Shown: piece after piece, positions 36,451 to 44,260 of the stretch | How the letters are laid out: every line of letters begins with the position of its first letter | How positions within the stretch are numbered: the stretch's first letter is position 1 | Assembly (NCBI GenBank): GCA_038241115.1 | Contig: JBBRGA010000008.1 | Location: forward strand, 1 to 45,729 | DNA length: 45,729 nucleotides | From: JANYJJ01 sp038241115 | GTDB lineage: Bacteria > Pseudomonadota > Gammaproteobacteria > Burkholderiales > Burkholderiaceae_C | Direction of reading: 5' to 3' | The notes under the pieces: generated by a model | What the model saw: only the letters and a program-made list of their open reading frames with translations | What the model was told of the DNA's origin: nothing | Database searches by the model: none | Program-made: the position numbers and the translations under genes

Positions 36451-37242
36451 ATGATGATTTCCAGCCTCCGTGAGCGCGCCCTTGAGTTGCTGTGCCTGAG
36501 TGATCCTGCAGAAAAAGCAAGTCAAACCCGAGCCCTCTTTGCATCGATGGCGCAGTGGAATATCGATCCGGCCGAACACTTGCTCGCGCCGCACGGCTTG
36601 CCCGGTCGCCCTGCGCTGCCCCGTTTGGTGTCACCCAAAGACGTGCCCACCCGCAGCGCGTTCACCTTGGAGGGCCGCGCTGCGCTTTTGCACGCCATCG
36701 CCCACATTGAATTCAACGCCATCAACTTGGCGCTGGACGCCGTTTGGCGCTTCGCCGACATGCCAACAGCCTATTACCGCGACTGGCTGCGCGTGGCCAG
36801 CGAAGAAGCGTTGCACTTCAGCTTGCTGCGCGAGCATTTGATGACGCTGGGTTTTGACTACGGCGCCTTTGACGCCCACGACGGCCTGTGGGTCATGACG
36901 CAGCGCACCGCCCACGACGTGCTGGCGCGCATGGCCCTCGTACCGCGAACCCTGGAGGCACGCGGCCTGGACGCCACACCGCCCCTGCAAGCCAAATTCG
37001 CCAAAGCAGGTGACCCGCGCGCGGTTGAAATTTTGGGCGTGATCCTGCGCGACGAAGTGGGGCATGTGGCCATCGGCAATCATTGGTACCGCTGGCTGTG
37101 CGAGCGCGCGGGCCTCGACCCCGTCAGCCACTACGCCGTGCTGGCCGAACAGCACAACGCGCCGCGCGCACGCCCTCCCTACAACGTTGCGGCGCGGCTG
37201 GCCGCGGGCTTCAGCGCGGACGAGATTGCGCGCTTGGTTTGA
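36451..37242 (+). CDS. DUF455 ferritin-like protein
   Basis: Uncharacterised helical protein of the DUF455 family (COG2833), 263 residues. A ferritin-like di-iron site is suggested by E87 (AHIEFNA), E118/E119 and H122 (SEEALHF), and E202 and H205 (RDEVGHVAIGNHW). RTLEARGLD at about 166-174 is a further family phrase. The substrate is unknown; distant MiaE-like hydroxylases share the fold. It is followed after 55 bp by the SUV3-like helicase gene on the same strand. Confidence 0.85.
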   Translation: MMISSLRERALELLCLSDPAEKASQTRALFASMAQWNIDPAEHLLAPHGLPGRPALPRLVSPKDVPTRSAFTLEGRAALLHAIAHIEFNAINLALDAVWRFADMPTAYYRDWLRVASEEALHFSLLREHLMTLGFDYGAFDAHDGLWVMTQRTAHDVLARMALVPRTLEARGLDATPPLQAKFAKAGDPRAVEILGVILRDEVGHVAIGNHWYRWLCERAGLDPVSHYAVLAEQHNAPRARPPYNVAARLAAGFSADEIARLV

Positions 37243-37297
37243 AGCTGCAAGCCTATGATCAAGTCCTCCTGTTTCACGCACCAAACCTTCCCGCTGC

Positions 37298-39574
37298 ATG
37301 ACCACAAATCCCACCAAGCCAGACACTTTCGGACTGCCCCATCCGCGCCATGCCAGCTTGGTTCCGTCGCACCTCACGCACGATGAGGTGATGGCCATAC
37401 GCCAAGCGGCTTATTACTTGCCGCAAGTGGTGAAACCGGCCGATTTCATCGCAGAAGGCACGACGGGGTTCGAAGATTATTTGGACAAGCTCGGCTTCAT
37501 CCTGCTGCAAAAGTCCGCTGCAGGCGCGCGCCCCAGCCGCTGGATTGCGCCGCTGGAAATGGACGATGCGCTGCGCCACCTGACGGCTGTGGGCACCGGC
37601 AAAGACGTGCGCACTTTGATGACGCAGCGCACCGCTGCACTTGAAACACTGGGCATTACGCGCGTGGGCGCCCTGTGGGAACGGCTGACCACTCAGGCAC
37701 TGCCGCTTGCGACCTGCGGGGCAGTGTCGGGCTGGAAAGTCCCGGTGGCGTTTCGCGTGCCGTTGCCGTCAGCGCCGGTCTGGGACTTTTACCGAAGCGG
37801 CGATCAAGCCGCTTTGCTCAACGCGTTGGGTCGTGCTCCGGAGTATTCGCACACCGCCGAGCTGACGCTGCACCTGGACCACTTGGTCGCGCGCAGTGAG
37901 GCCTGCAACCAGCTGCAAATGGGTTCGCTGTTGCCGCGATTGCAAGCGGAATGCGCCACCCCGCAACCGATCGAAGCCCTGAAGGCCGCCTGCACCCGCG
38001 CGCAAGACCGCTGGGAGCACCGCGTGGCCGAGATCGACACGCTAAGCGGTCTGAGCACCGAACTGGCGTTTCAAGGCTATCCCGACACATTCGAAAAAGC
38101 GCGACGCTTGCAGCGCCGCATCACGCTGTTTGTAGGCCCGCCCAACAGCGGCAAGACGCACGCCGCGTTCGAGCGTTTGGCCCAAGCCGTCAACGGCGCT
38201 TATTTGGCGCCGCTGCGTTTGTTGGCGCTGGAAGGCCGCGACCGCCTGGTGGCGCGCGGCGTGCCATGTTCGCTGCTCACCGGTGAAGAAAACGTGCCGG
38301 CCGATGGCGCGCGCGTGGTCTCCAGCACCATTGAAATGGTGGGCACCAACAAGCCCATGGAAGTGGCGGTGATTGACGAAGCGCAGATGATTTTTGACCC
38401 CTATCGCGGCTGGGCCTGGACTCAGGCGATCGTGGCGGTGCCGGCCAGTGAAGTGATCATCATTTGTTCGGCCTACGCGGTGCCTGCGCTGGAAAACCTG
38501 CTCGGCCTTTGCGGCGAAAAAGTCGAAGTGCGTCACTTCGAGCGCAAGCAACATGTGCAGTTGCTGCCCGGCCCAGTGCCCATTTCAGCGCTGCACAAAG
38601 GTGACGCAGTGGTGGCTTTCAGCCGCCGCGAAGTGCTGATGCTGCGCGACCAAATTGGCGCCAGCGGGCATGCGGTGTCGGTGATTTACGGAGCGCTGCC
38701 GCCCGAGGTGCGGCGTCGCGAAGCCGAGCGTTTTGCCCACGGCGCATCGGATATTTTGGTAGCCACCGACGCCATCGGCATGGGCTTGAATTTGCCGATA
38801 CGTCGCGTGCTGTTCAGCACCATGACCAAGTTCGACGGAGAAGGCGATCGCACGCTGAATGAATCGGAAGTGCACCAAATAGCAGGCCGCGCCGGCCGTT
38901 ACGGCATGCACGACGAGGGCTTTGTCGGCGTGCTGCGCGAAGCCGAGCCCACGGCCGCGAAAACGCTGAAAGAACTGCTGCCCAAAACGCCGCGCGCGCC
39001 GCGCGATTTCAAGGCGCCCGTGGCACCGAACGGCTGGCACATTTCCACCATTTCGTCGCGCTTGGGCTTGAAAAAACTGCGCGACGTGTTGGGCGTGTTC
39101 ATGGACCAACTGCAACTGGACAACGCTCACTTCGAAGTGGCCAAGCTGGAGCAGATGCTCGAGCTGGCAGCCAAGCTGGACGAGAGCGCGGCGTCGCTGA
39201 CACTGAAAGAACGCTTCACCTATGCGCAGGCACCAGTCGATTCGCGCACCGATGCGCAGGTGCAACAATTTTTGAGCTGGACGCACAGCCATGCGCTCAC
39301 CGGCAAGGCAGGCACGCCGTGGTTTTTACAGGAGGTGGATGAGCACAGCCGCCTGGAGCGCATGGAACAGGCGCTGCGCTCTTGCACGTTGTGGCTGTGG
39401 CTGGATTTGCGCTTTCCCAACGTGTTTGGGCATGTGGAAGAAGTCATTGACATGCGTCGCCGCTTGAACGACGGCATCGAGCGCCAGCTCAAAGGCAAGA
39501 AGCCGCTTTGGCAGACACACGCCCATGCACGCGGCAACCCGCGTGGCCAGCCTCGCGAATCGAAAAGGCGTTGA
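37298..39574 (+). CDS. SUV3-like superfamily 2 RNA helicase
   Basis: 758 residues. The helicase core resembles the mitochondrial degradosome helicase SUV3: Walker A GPPNSGKTHAAF (280-287 core), DEAQ box VIDEAQMIFDP (360-363), ATDAIGMGLNLPIRRVLFST (489 onward) and motif VI QIAGRAGRYG (527-536). A helical C-terminal region follows with a basic end (RGNPRGQPRESKRR). The N-terminal 270 residues show no motif I recognise. SUV3 unwinds RNA for PNPase in mitochondria; a pnp gene is in this window but not adjacent, so a partnership is only a guess. Start: ATG at 37298. Confidence 0.88.
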   Translation: MTTNPTKPDTFGLPHPRHASLVPSHLTHDEVMAIRQAAYYLPQVVKPADFIAEGTTGFEDYLDKLGFILLQKSAAGARPSRWIAPLEMDDALRHLTAVGTGKDVRTLMTQRTAALETLGITRVGALWERLTTQALPLATCGAVSGWKVPVAFRVPLPSAPVWDFYRSGDQAALLNALGRAPEYSHTAELTLHLDHLVARSEACNQLQMGSLLPRLQAECATPQPIEALKAACTRAQDRWEHRVAEIDTLSGLSTELAFQGYPDTFEKARRLQRRITLFVGPPNSGKTHAAFERLAQAVNGAYLAPLRLLALEGRDRLVARGVPCSLLTGEENVPADGARVVSSTIEMVGTNKPMEVAVIDEAQMIFDPYRGWAWTQAIVAVPASEVIIICSAYAVPALENLLGLCGEKVEVRHFERKQHVQLLPGPVPISALHKGDAVVAFSRREVLMLRDQIGASGHAVSVIYGALPPEVRRREAERFAHGASDILVATDAIGMGLNLPIRRVLFSTMTKFDGEGDRTLNESEVHQIAGRAGRYGMHDEGFVGVLREAEPTAAKTLKELLPKTPRAPRDFKAPVAPNGWHISTISSRLGLKKLRDVLGVFMDQLQLDNAHFEVAKLEQMLELAAKLDESAASLTLKERFTYAQAPVDSRTDAQVQQFLSWTHSHALTGKAGTPWFLQEVDEHSRLERMEQALRSCTLWLWLDLRFPNVFGHVEEVIDMRRRLNDGIERQLKGKKPLWQTHAHARGNPRGQPRESKRR

Positions 39575-39609
39575 ACAAAGTGATGGCCAAGGCACGCACA
39601 GGGCGGCGG

Positions 39610-39645
39610 ACAAATCCGCAAACAAATGCGCAAACAAATGCGCAA
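39610..39645. repeat. 12-bp tandem repeat after the helicase gene
   Basis: Three units: ACAAATCCGCAA, ACAAATGCGCAA, ACAAATGCGCAA, in the 124-bp gap between the helicase gene and the small membrane protein gene. Nothing else is recognised in that gap. Confidence 0.8.
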
Positions 39646-39698
39646 AGAACAGCGTTTGCGCTGTGGCGCTCGAAGTTGCGTTCCTAGAAAATACGGTT

Positions 39699-39932
39699 AT
39701 GGACCGAAAACCGAAACGCTTTAACTGGGACGACGAGCCCGAAGAGCGCACGACAACATTTCAGTCGTCCACCCAAAGCTTGAACAGCAGTTGGCAGGAC
39801 GGAACCTCGGAAAAGCGTCTGAAGGCGCGCAAGGCAGCCGCCAGACGTGGCATGTTCAAACTGGCCGTCCTGGTGACAGCGCTGCTGGGTTTCAGCGGAT
39901 GGTTGATCTACGAAATTTCAAAGCGCGCTTGA
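39699..39932 (+). CDS. Small single-pass membrane protein, unknown function
   Basis: 77 residues from the ATG at 39699 (MDRKPKRFNWDDEPEE). A charged and polar N-terminal half is followed by a basic stretch (KRLKARKAAARRG) and one transmembrane helix (MFKLAVLVTALLGFSGWLIY) near the C-terminus, suggesting an N-in tail-anchored topology. An upstream in-frame ATG at 39525 lies inside the helicase gene and crosses the 12-bp repeat, so it is not chosen. I do not recognise the family. Confidence 0.65.
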   Translation: MDRKPKRFNWDDEPEERTTTFQSSTQSLNSSWQDGTSEKRLKARKAAARRGMFKLAVLVTALLGFSGWLIYEISKRA

Positions 39933-39958
39933 GCCGGCGTACTCAAAATTATTCGCGC

Positions 39959-40756
39959 TCAGCCAAGCTCAAAGGCACCGTGTCGCCCCTGACCCGCGCT
40001 GAATCGACCAGCCCCCTCCACAGTCTCGCCTGAGGCCAGAGTAGCCAGACCCCAGCGCGTCTCGGTTTGCATGGCATCGGCTTCGGTGCAGCCCCACTGC
40101 GCCAACACGGACAACCTGTCGTTGCGCATGCAGTTTTGTGGAAACGACACCAACTGACGCGCCAACTCCATGGCCGCAGAAAACGCTTGCCCTTTGGGTG
40201 CCACGCGGTTCGCCAAGCCGATGCTCGCGGCCTCTTCGCTGCGCACTGCGCGGCCCGTCAGGATCAAGTCCATGGCGCGCGAATGACCTATCAAACGCGG
40301 CAGTCGCACCGTGCCGCCGTCCACCAACGGCACGCCAAAGCGACGGCAATACACACCCATCACCGCGTCTTCGGCCATCACGCGCAGATCGCACCACAGC
40401 GCCAGTTCCAAGCCTCCGGCCACGGCAAAGCCTTCAATGGCAGCGATGACGGGCTTGCTCAACAGCATGCGCGTCGGACCCATCGGTGCGTCACCTTCGG
40501 CTTCGATGCGGTTGCCCTGAGTGCCGCGATGACCCAAAGCCAAAGCCTTCAAATCGGCGCCTGCACAAAAGCAGTCGCCCTCGCCTTGCAGCACCGCCAC
40601 ATCGGCCGATGTGTCAGCGTCAAATTGGCGAAAACCGGCGGCCAGTGCGGCGGCTGTAGGGCCGTCAACCGCGTTGCGTCTGTGCGGTCGGTGGATGGTG
40701 ACCACAGCGACGCGGTCGGTAACTTGGTAGGAGACCAAATTGGCGTTGGGTGTCAT
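39959..40756 (-). CDS. Crotonase/enoyl-CoA hydratase family protein
   Basis: 265 residues from the ATG at 40756, preceded by CAGGGACA. Oxyanion-hole segments CFCAGADLKALALG and FAVAGGLELALWCD are present, the latter with the first catalytic glutamate. Aligning the second glutamate region (consensus FGxPE...PGxGGT) with MGVYCRRFGVPLVDGGTVRL puts a cysteine where Glu164 of rat hydratase lies, so simple hydratase activity is doubtful. It is divergent from the TetR gene and probably under its control. Confidence 0.85.
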   Translation of the reverse strand: MTPNANLVSYQVTDRVAVVTIHRPHRRNAVDGPTAAALAAGFRQFDADTSADVAVLQGEGDCFCAGADLKALALGHRGTQGNRIEAEGDAPMGPTRMLLSKPVIAAIEGFAVAGGLELALWCDLRVMAEDAVMGVYCRRFGVPLVDGGTVRLPRLIGHSRAMDLILTGRAVRSEEAASIGLANRVAPKGQAFSAAMELARQLVSFPQNCMRNDRLSVLAQWGCTEADAMQTETRWGLATLASGETVEGAGRFSAGQGRHGAFELG

Positions 40757-40806
40757 GGTTTGTCCCTGATGCTGAGCCGCCAATGCAGCTTGCGTAGCGT
40801 GTGCGA

Positions 40807-40822
40807 AAAAGTATAGACTTTT
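40807..40822. promoter_or_regulatory. Candidate TetR-type operator between crotonase and tetR genes
   Basis: AAAAGT-ATAG-ACTTTT is a perfect 16-bp inverted repeat in the 116-bp divergent gap, 51 bp from the crotonase start and 51 bp from the regulator start. Nearby, ATAAATACGC and GCGTTATTTA (about 40840-40865) form a second, imperfect inverted repeat. Both could be bound by the TetR protein. Confidence 0.5.
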
Positions 40823-40872
40823 GGCAAGCGGGCGCTTTGTATAAATACGCCTTTGCGTTATTTACGGACACC

Positions 40873-41637
40873 ATGACCGCCGCACTGCAACGCCCACCCA
40901 CATCGTCGATCGCTCTGCCAGCCGCACTGGCAGTCGTCCGGCCGATCGCCCAAGCAATTGCGCCCACACCCAAGCGACCGCGAGGGCGTCCGCGCAAAAC
41001 GATGGACGAGCGCGACGATGGCAACCGGCGGCTCGCGCTCATCAGCGCCGCCGCCAAATTGTTTCGACGCCGTGGCTTTCACGCCACGACCACACGCGAC
41101 ATCGCGGCTGCCGTAGGAATGCATGCCGGCTCGCCCTTCTATCACTTCAAGTCCAAAGAAGCCTTGCTTCACGCGGTGATGGACGAAGGCATGAAAACCG
41201 CGTTGGCGCAGCAAGCTTCGCTGCCGCTGAACCCTGCTGAACCCGTCGCCGCGCTGAGCCTGTTGATCCGCAATCATTTCGGCGTGTTGCTGGGCGTGCG
41301 AAGCGACTTCATTCCGGTCATGTTGTACGAGTGGCGCTCACTCGACTCACGTCAGCGCAACGCCGTGAAGCGTCAACAGGCAGCTTATGAAGCCTTGTGG
41401 CTGCCGGTGCTGCAAGCGTTGAAAGACAACGGCCAGCTGCTCGCAGATGTGCACCTTGCGCGCTTGCTCATCTTTGGCGCGCTCAATTGGTCGGCGCAGT
41501 GGTACAGCTCACGCAAGGCATCGTCGCTGGACGATCTCACCTCGGCCGCGATGGCGCTGTTCATTCACCCGCAAACGACGCAGTGGCCAAAAATGCCAAC
41601 GCCAACACAAACAAAGTCAACGCCAAAGCGACCATGA
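40873..41637 (+). CDS. TetR family transcriptional regulator
   Basis: 254 residues from the ATG at 40873. About 35 proline- and alanine-rich residues come first, then an AT-hook-like KRPRGRPRKT, then the TetR helix-turn-helix (LFRRRGFHATTTRDIAAAVG, MHAGSPFYHFKSKEALLHAV). The C-terminal ligand domain is not diagnostic. It is the first gene of the catabolic operon, and its stop overlaps the SDR start (ATGA). It may repress the cluster like AtuR, but in the Pseudomonas atu cluster atuR is divergent instead. Confidence 0.85.
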   Translation: MTAALQRPPTSSIALPAALAVVRPIAQAIAPTPKRPRGRPRKTMDERDDGNRRLALISAAAKLFRRRGFHATTTRDIAAAVGMHAGSPFYHFKSKEALLHAVMDEGMKTALAQQASLPLNPAEPVAALSLLIRNHFGVLLGVRSDFIPVMLYEWRSLDSRQRNAVKRQQAAYEALWLPVLQALKDNGQLLADVHLARLLIFGALNWSAQWYSSRKASSLDDLTSAAMALFIHPQTTQWPKMPTPTQTKSTPKRP

Positions 41638-42527
41638 CCACAGACCGATATCAATCTACTTTTGCACCGGGTTTGTTCGCCGACAAGGTGGTTGTCGTCA
41701 CCGGCGGCGGCTCGGGAATTGGCCGCTGCACGGCGCACGAACTGGCGGCCCTGGGGGCGCATGTGGTGCTGATAGGCCGCAGCCTCGACAAGCTGCGCAG
41801 CACCGCATCAGAACTTGAAAGCGACGGCGGTCGGGCCAGTTTTTACAGCTGCGACATTCGCAGCGAAGAGGCGGTAAAAACCACCGTCGGCGTCATCCAC
41901 GCAGCGCACGGCCGCATCGACGCCCTGGTCAACAACGCCGGCGGCCAGTACATCGCTCCGCTTGAGTCCATCGGCGCCAAAGGCTGGGACGCCGTGGTCG
42001 CAAGCAACCTGAGCGGCGGTTTTTTGATGGCCCGCGAGTGCTACTTGCAAAGCATGAAAGCGCACGGTGGCAATGTGGTCAACATCGTGGCCGACATATG
42101 GGGATCGATGCCCAACATGGGTCACAGCGGCGCAGCGCGCGCGGGCATGGTCAGCTTGACTGAGACGGCCGCAGCCGAATGGGCGGTGAGCGGCGTGCGA
42201 GTGAATGCGGTGGCACCCGGCTACATCGCGTCCAGCGGCATGGACCACTATCCCGAAGCCGCAGGCGACATGCTGCGCGCCATGCGCAAGACGCTGCCGA
42301 TGGGGCGCTTTGGCCTGGAGGCTGAGGTCTCGGCGGCGATCGTCTTTTTGCTCAGCCCCGGTGCCAACTTCATCAGCGGAACCACCTTGCGCGTCGACGG
42401 CGCGCGACCGCAAGCCCGCATGGGCTGGCCCATGGCGTTGCCCGATGCTCAGGCTCAGCAGCGAACAGCGGTGAAGCCGTTTGCGGGCTTTCACCGCGCG
42501 GTGGTTCCGAAAGTGTTTGCGACATGA
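41634..42527 (+). CDS. SDR family protein, AtuB-like
   Basis: 297 residues from the ATG at 41634 that overlaps the tetR stop. Rossmann motif VVVTGGGSGIGRCTA and LVNNAGGQYIAPLE are intact. The catalytic YxxxK is replaced: the region reads MGHSGAARAGMVSLT, giving Ser and Arg at the Tyr and Lys positions. This block resembles peroxisomal trans-2-enoyl-CoA reductase-type SDRs. The last 30 residues are an extension. Its place before a carboxyltransferase and an acyl-CoA dehydrogenase matches atuB. A longer upstream frame inside tetR is rejected. Confidence 0.82.
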   Translation: MTTDRYQSTFAPGLFADKVVVVTGGGSGIGRCTAHELAALGAHVVLIGRSLDKLRSTASELESDGGRASFYSCDIRSEEAVKTTVGVIHAAHGRIDALVNNAGGQYIAPLESIGAKGWDAVVASNLSGGFLMARECYLQSMKAHGGNVVNIVADIWGSMPNMGHSGAARAGMVSLTETAAAEWAVSGVRVNAVAPGYIASSGMDHYPEAAGDMLRAMRKTLPMGRFGLEAEVSAAIVFLLSPGANFISGTTLRVDGARPQARMGWPMALPDAQAQQRTAVKPFAGFHRAVVPKVFAT

Positions 42528-42579
42528 GCTTGCACGCATGAGCCTCCACACATGACCGTCCACACATGACCGCCCACAC
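42524..42579. repeat. 14-bp tandem repeat with an ATG in every unit
   Basis: Four units start at 42524, 42538, 42552 and 42566: ATGAGCTTGCACGC, ATGAGCCTCCACAC, ATGACCGTCCACAC, ATGACCGCCCACAC. The first ATGA contains the SDR stop; the next base after the last unit is the ATG of the carboxyltransferase gene (42580). So five ATGs stand exactly 14 bp apart. Confidence 0.92.
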
Positions 42580-44229
42580 ATGAGCTTTAATTTCAGCGCC
42601 AGTTGGAACCCGGCCAGCGCCAGCGCTCTGGCGCGACGCGAAGCCATGCTGGATCGAATCACGCAACTGCGCGCGCTCGAAAACCGCGCGGCCATGGCCT
42701 CCGCCAAATCAAAACCTACCTTCGACAAGCGCGGCCAGTTGCTGCCACGCGACCGCATCGCGCTGCTGCTTGACCCCGGCACGCAGTGGCTGCCGCTGTG
42801 CAGCTTGGCGGGTTGGCTGCAAGACACCGCAGATGCCGCACGCTCCGTCCCCGGCGGCGGAATGATCGCGGGCATCGGCCACATCAGTGGCGTGCGCTGC
42901 ATGGTGGTGGCGAGCGATTCGGGCATCGACGCGGGTGCCATCCAAGCCATGGGCCTGGACAAAATTCTGCGGGTGCAAGAAATTGCGCTGCAAAACAAAC
43001 TGCCTTTCGTGCACCTGGTGGAAAGCGCCGGCGCGAACTTGATGCGCTACAAAGTAGAGGGCTTCGTGCTGGGCGGCGCGCTGTTTCGCAACCTAGCGCG
43101 TTTGTCGGCGGCTGGCATTCCCGTCATCACCGTGCAGCACGGCTCGGGCACCGCCGGCGGGGCCTACATGCCAGGCTTGAGCGACGTGGTGGTGATGGTG
43201 CGCGGCCGCTCACGTGCCTTTTTGGCCGGGCCTCCGCTGCTCAAGGCAGCCACCGGCGAGGTGGCCACCGAAGAAGAACTGGGCGGCGCTGAAATGCACA
43301 CCCGCGTGTCGGGCCTGGGGGAGTATTTGGCGGAGGACGACAGGCATGCGCTGGGCATCGCGCGGCATGTGGTGAATCAATTGGGCTGGGGAGCCCCGCA
43401 GATGAAAGCGTCGATCGCACCCGCTTATGACGCAGAAGATTTGCTGGGCCTGATGCCCACTGAAGTGCGACAGCCCATCGACATGCGCGAGGTGATGCTG
43501 CGCTTGGTCGATGCACCCACGAACAACGCAAACGATGCAGCCGCTGGCCATGCCAGCCTGCTGGAATTCAAGCCCGATCACGGCCCGCAAACCTTGTGTG
43601 TGCAAGCGCGCATAGACGGCCACCCCGTGGGCATCATCAGCAACAACGGCCCCATCGACGTGGCAGGTGCGAACAAGGCCACGCACTTCATTCAACGCTG
43701 CTGCCAGCTCGGCCACCCCATTGTTTATCTGCAAAACACCACCGGCTACATGGTCGGGCGCGACAGCGAACAAGCCGGGATGATCAAGCACGGCTCCAAG
43801 ATGATTCAAGCCGTGACCTGCGCGACGGTGCCGCAGATCACCATTCAATGTGGCGCTTCATTTGGCGCGGGCAACTACGGCATGTGCGGACGCGGCTTTG
43901 CGCCACGCTTCTTGTTCAGTTGGCCGCAAGCACGCACCGCCGTGATGGGCGGCGAACAAGCCGCGCAAACCATGCGCATCGTTGCCGAGGCAGGTGCAGC
44001 GCGCAAAGGCATCGCACTCGACGCTTCACTGATGGACGAACAAAGCGCCCAAATAGTGGATGTGTTCGAGCGCCAGGCCGACGTGTTCTACACCTCGGGA
44101 TTGCTGCTCGACGACGGCGTCATCGACCCACGAGACACCCGCGCCATGCTGGCCTTGTGCCTGAGCCTGTGCGCCGAGGCAGACAAGAAAACTTTGCGGC
44201 CCATGCAGTTCGGCGTGGCGCGGCCTTGA
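42580..44229 (+). CDS. Acyl-CoA carboxylase carboxyltransferase (beta) subunit, AtuC-like
   Basis: 549 residues. Carboxyltransferase of the methylcrotonyl-/geranyl-CoA carboxylase group: GSGTAGGAYMPGLSDVVVMV (acyl-CoA domain), YLQNTTGYMVGRDSEQAGMI and CGASFGAGNYGMCGRGFAPR (carboxybiotin domain). It would need a biotin-carrying alpha subunit (AtuF-like), not in the window. Geranyl-CoA is favoured over methylcrotonyl-CoA by the SDR-carboxylase-dehydrogenase-hydratase order, not by residues I can assign with certainty. The start is the last of five ATGs in a 14-bp repeat; the upstream ones run into stops. Confidence 0.85.
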   Translation: MSFNFSASWNPASASALARREAMLDRITQLRALENRAAMASAKSKPTFDKRGQLLPRDRIALLLDPGTQWLPLCSLAGWLQDTADAARSVPGGGMIAGIGHISGVRCMVVASDSGIDAGAIQAMGLDKILRVQEIALQNKLPFVHLVESAGANLMRYKVEGFVLGGALFRNLARLSAAGIPVITVQHGSGTAGGAYMPGLSDVVVMVRGRSRAFLAGPPLLKAATGEVATEEELGGAEMHTRVSGLGEYLAEDDRHALGIARHVVNQLGWGAPQMKASIAPAYDAEDLLGLMPTEVRQPIDMREVMLRLVDAPTNNANDAAAGHASLLEFKPDHGPQTLCVQARIDGHPVGIISNNGPIDVAGANKATHFIQRCCQLGHPIVYLQNTTGYMVGRDSEQAGMIKHGSKMIQAVTCATVPQITIQCGASFGAGNYGMCGRGFAPRFLFSWPQARTAVMGGEQAAQTMRIVAEAGAARKGIALDASLMDEQSAQIVDVFERQADVFYTSGLLLDDGVIDPRDTRAMLALCLSLCAEADKKTLRPMQFGVARP

Positions 44230-44260
44230 CACATTGAATTGAAAACCAAGGAGAAATCAC

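Noticed and set aside
41397..41633. Possible N-terminal extension of the SDR
   Set aside because: Lies out of frame inside the tetR gene; the ATG at 41634 gives a normal SDR length.
41808..42998. 396-codon minus-strand frame opposite the SDR and carboxyltransferase genes
   Set aside because: Shadow frame; its middle is produced by the 14-bp repeat.
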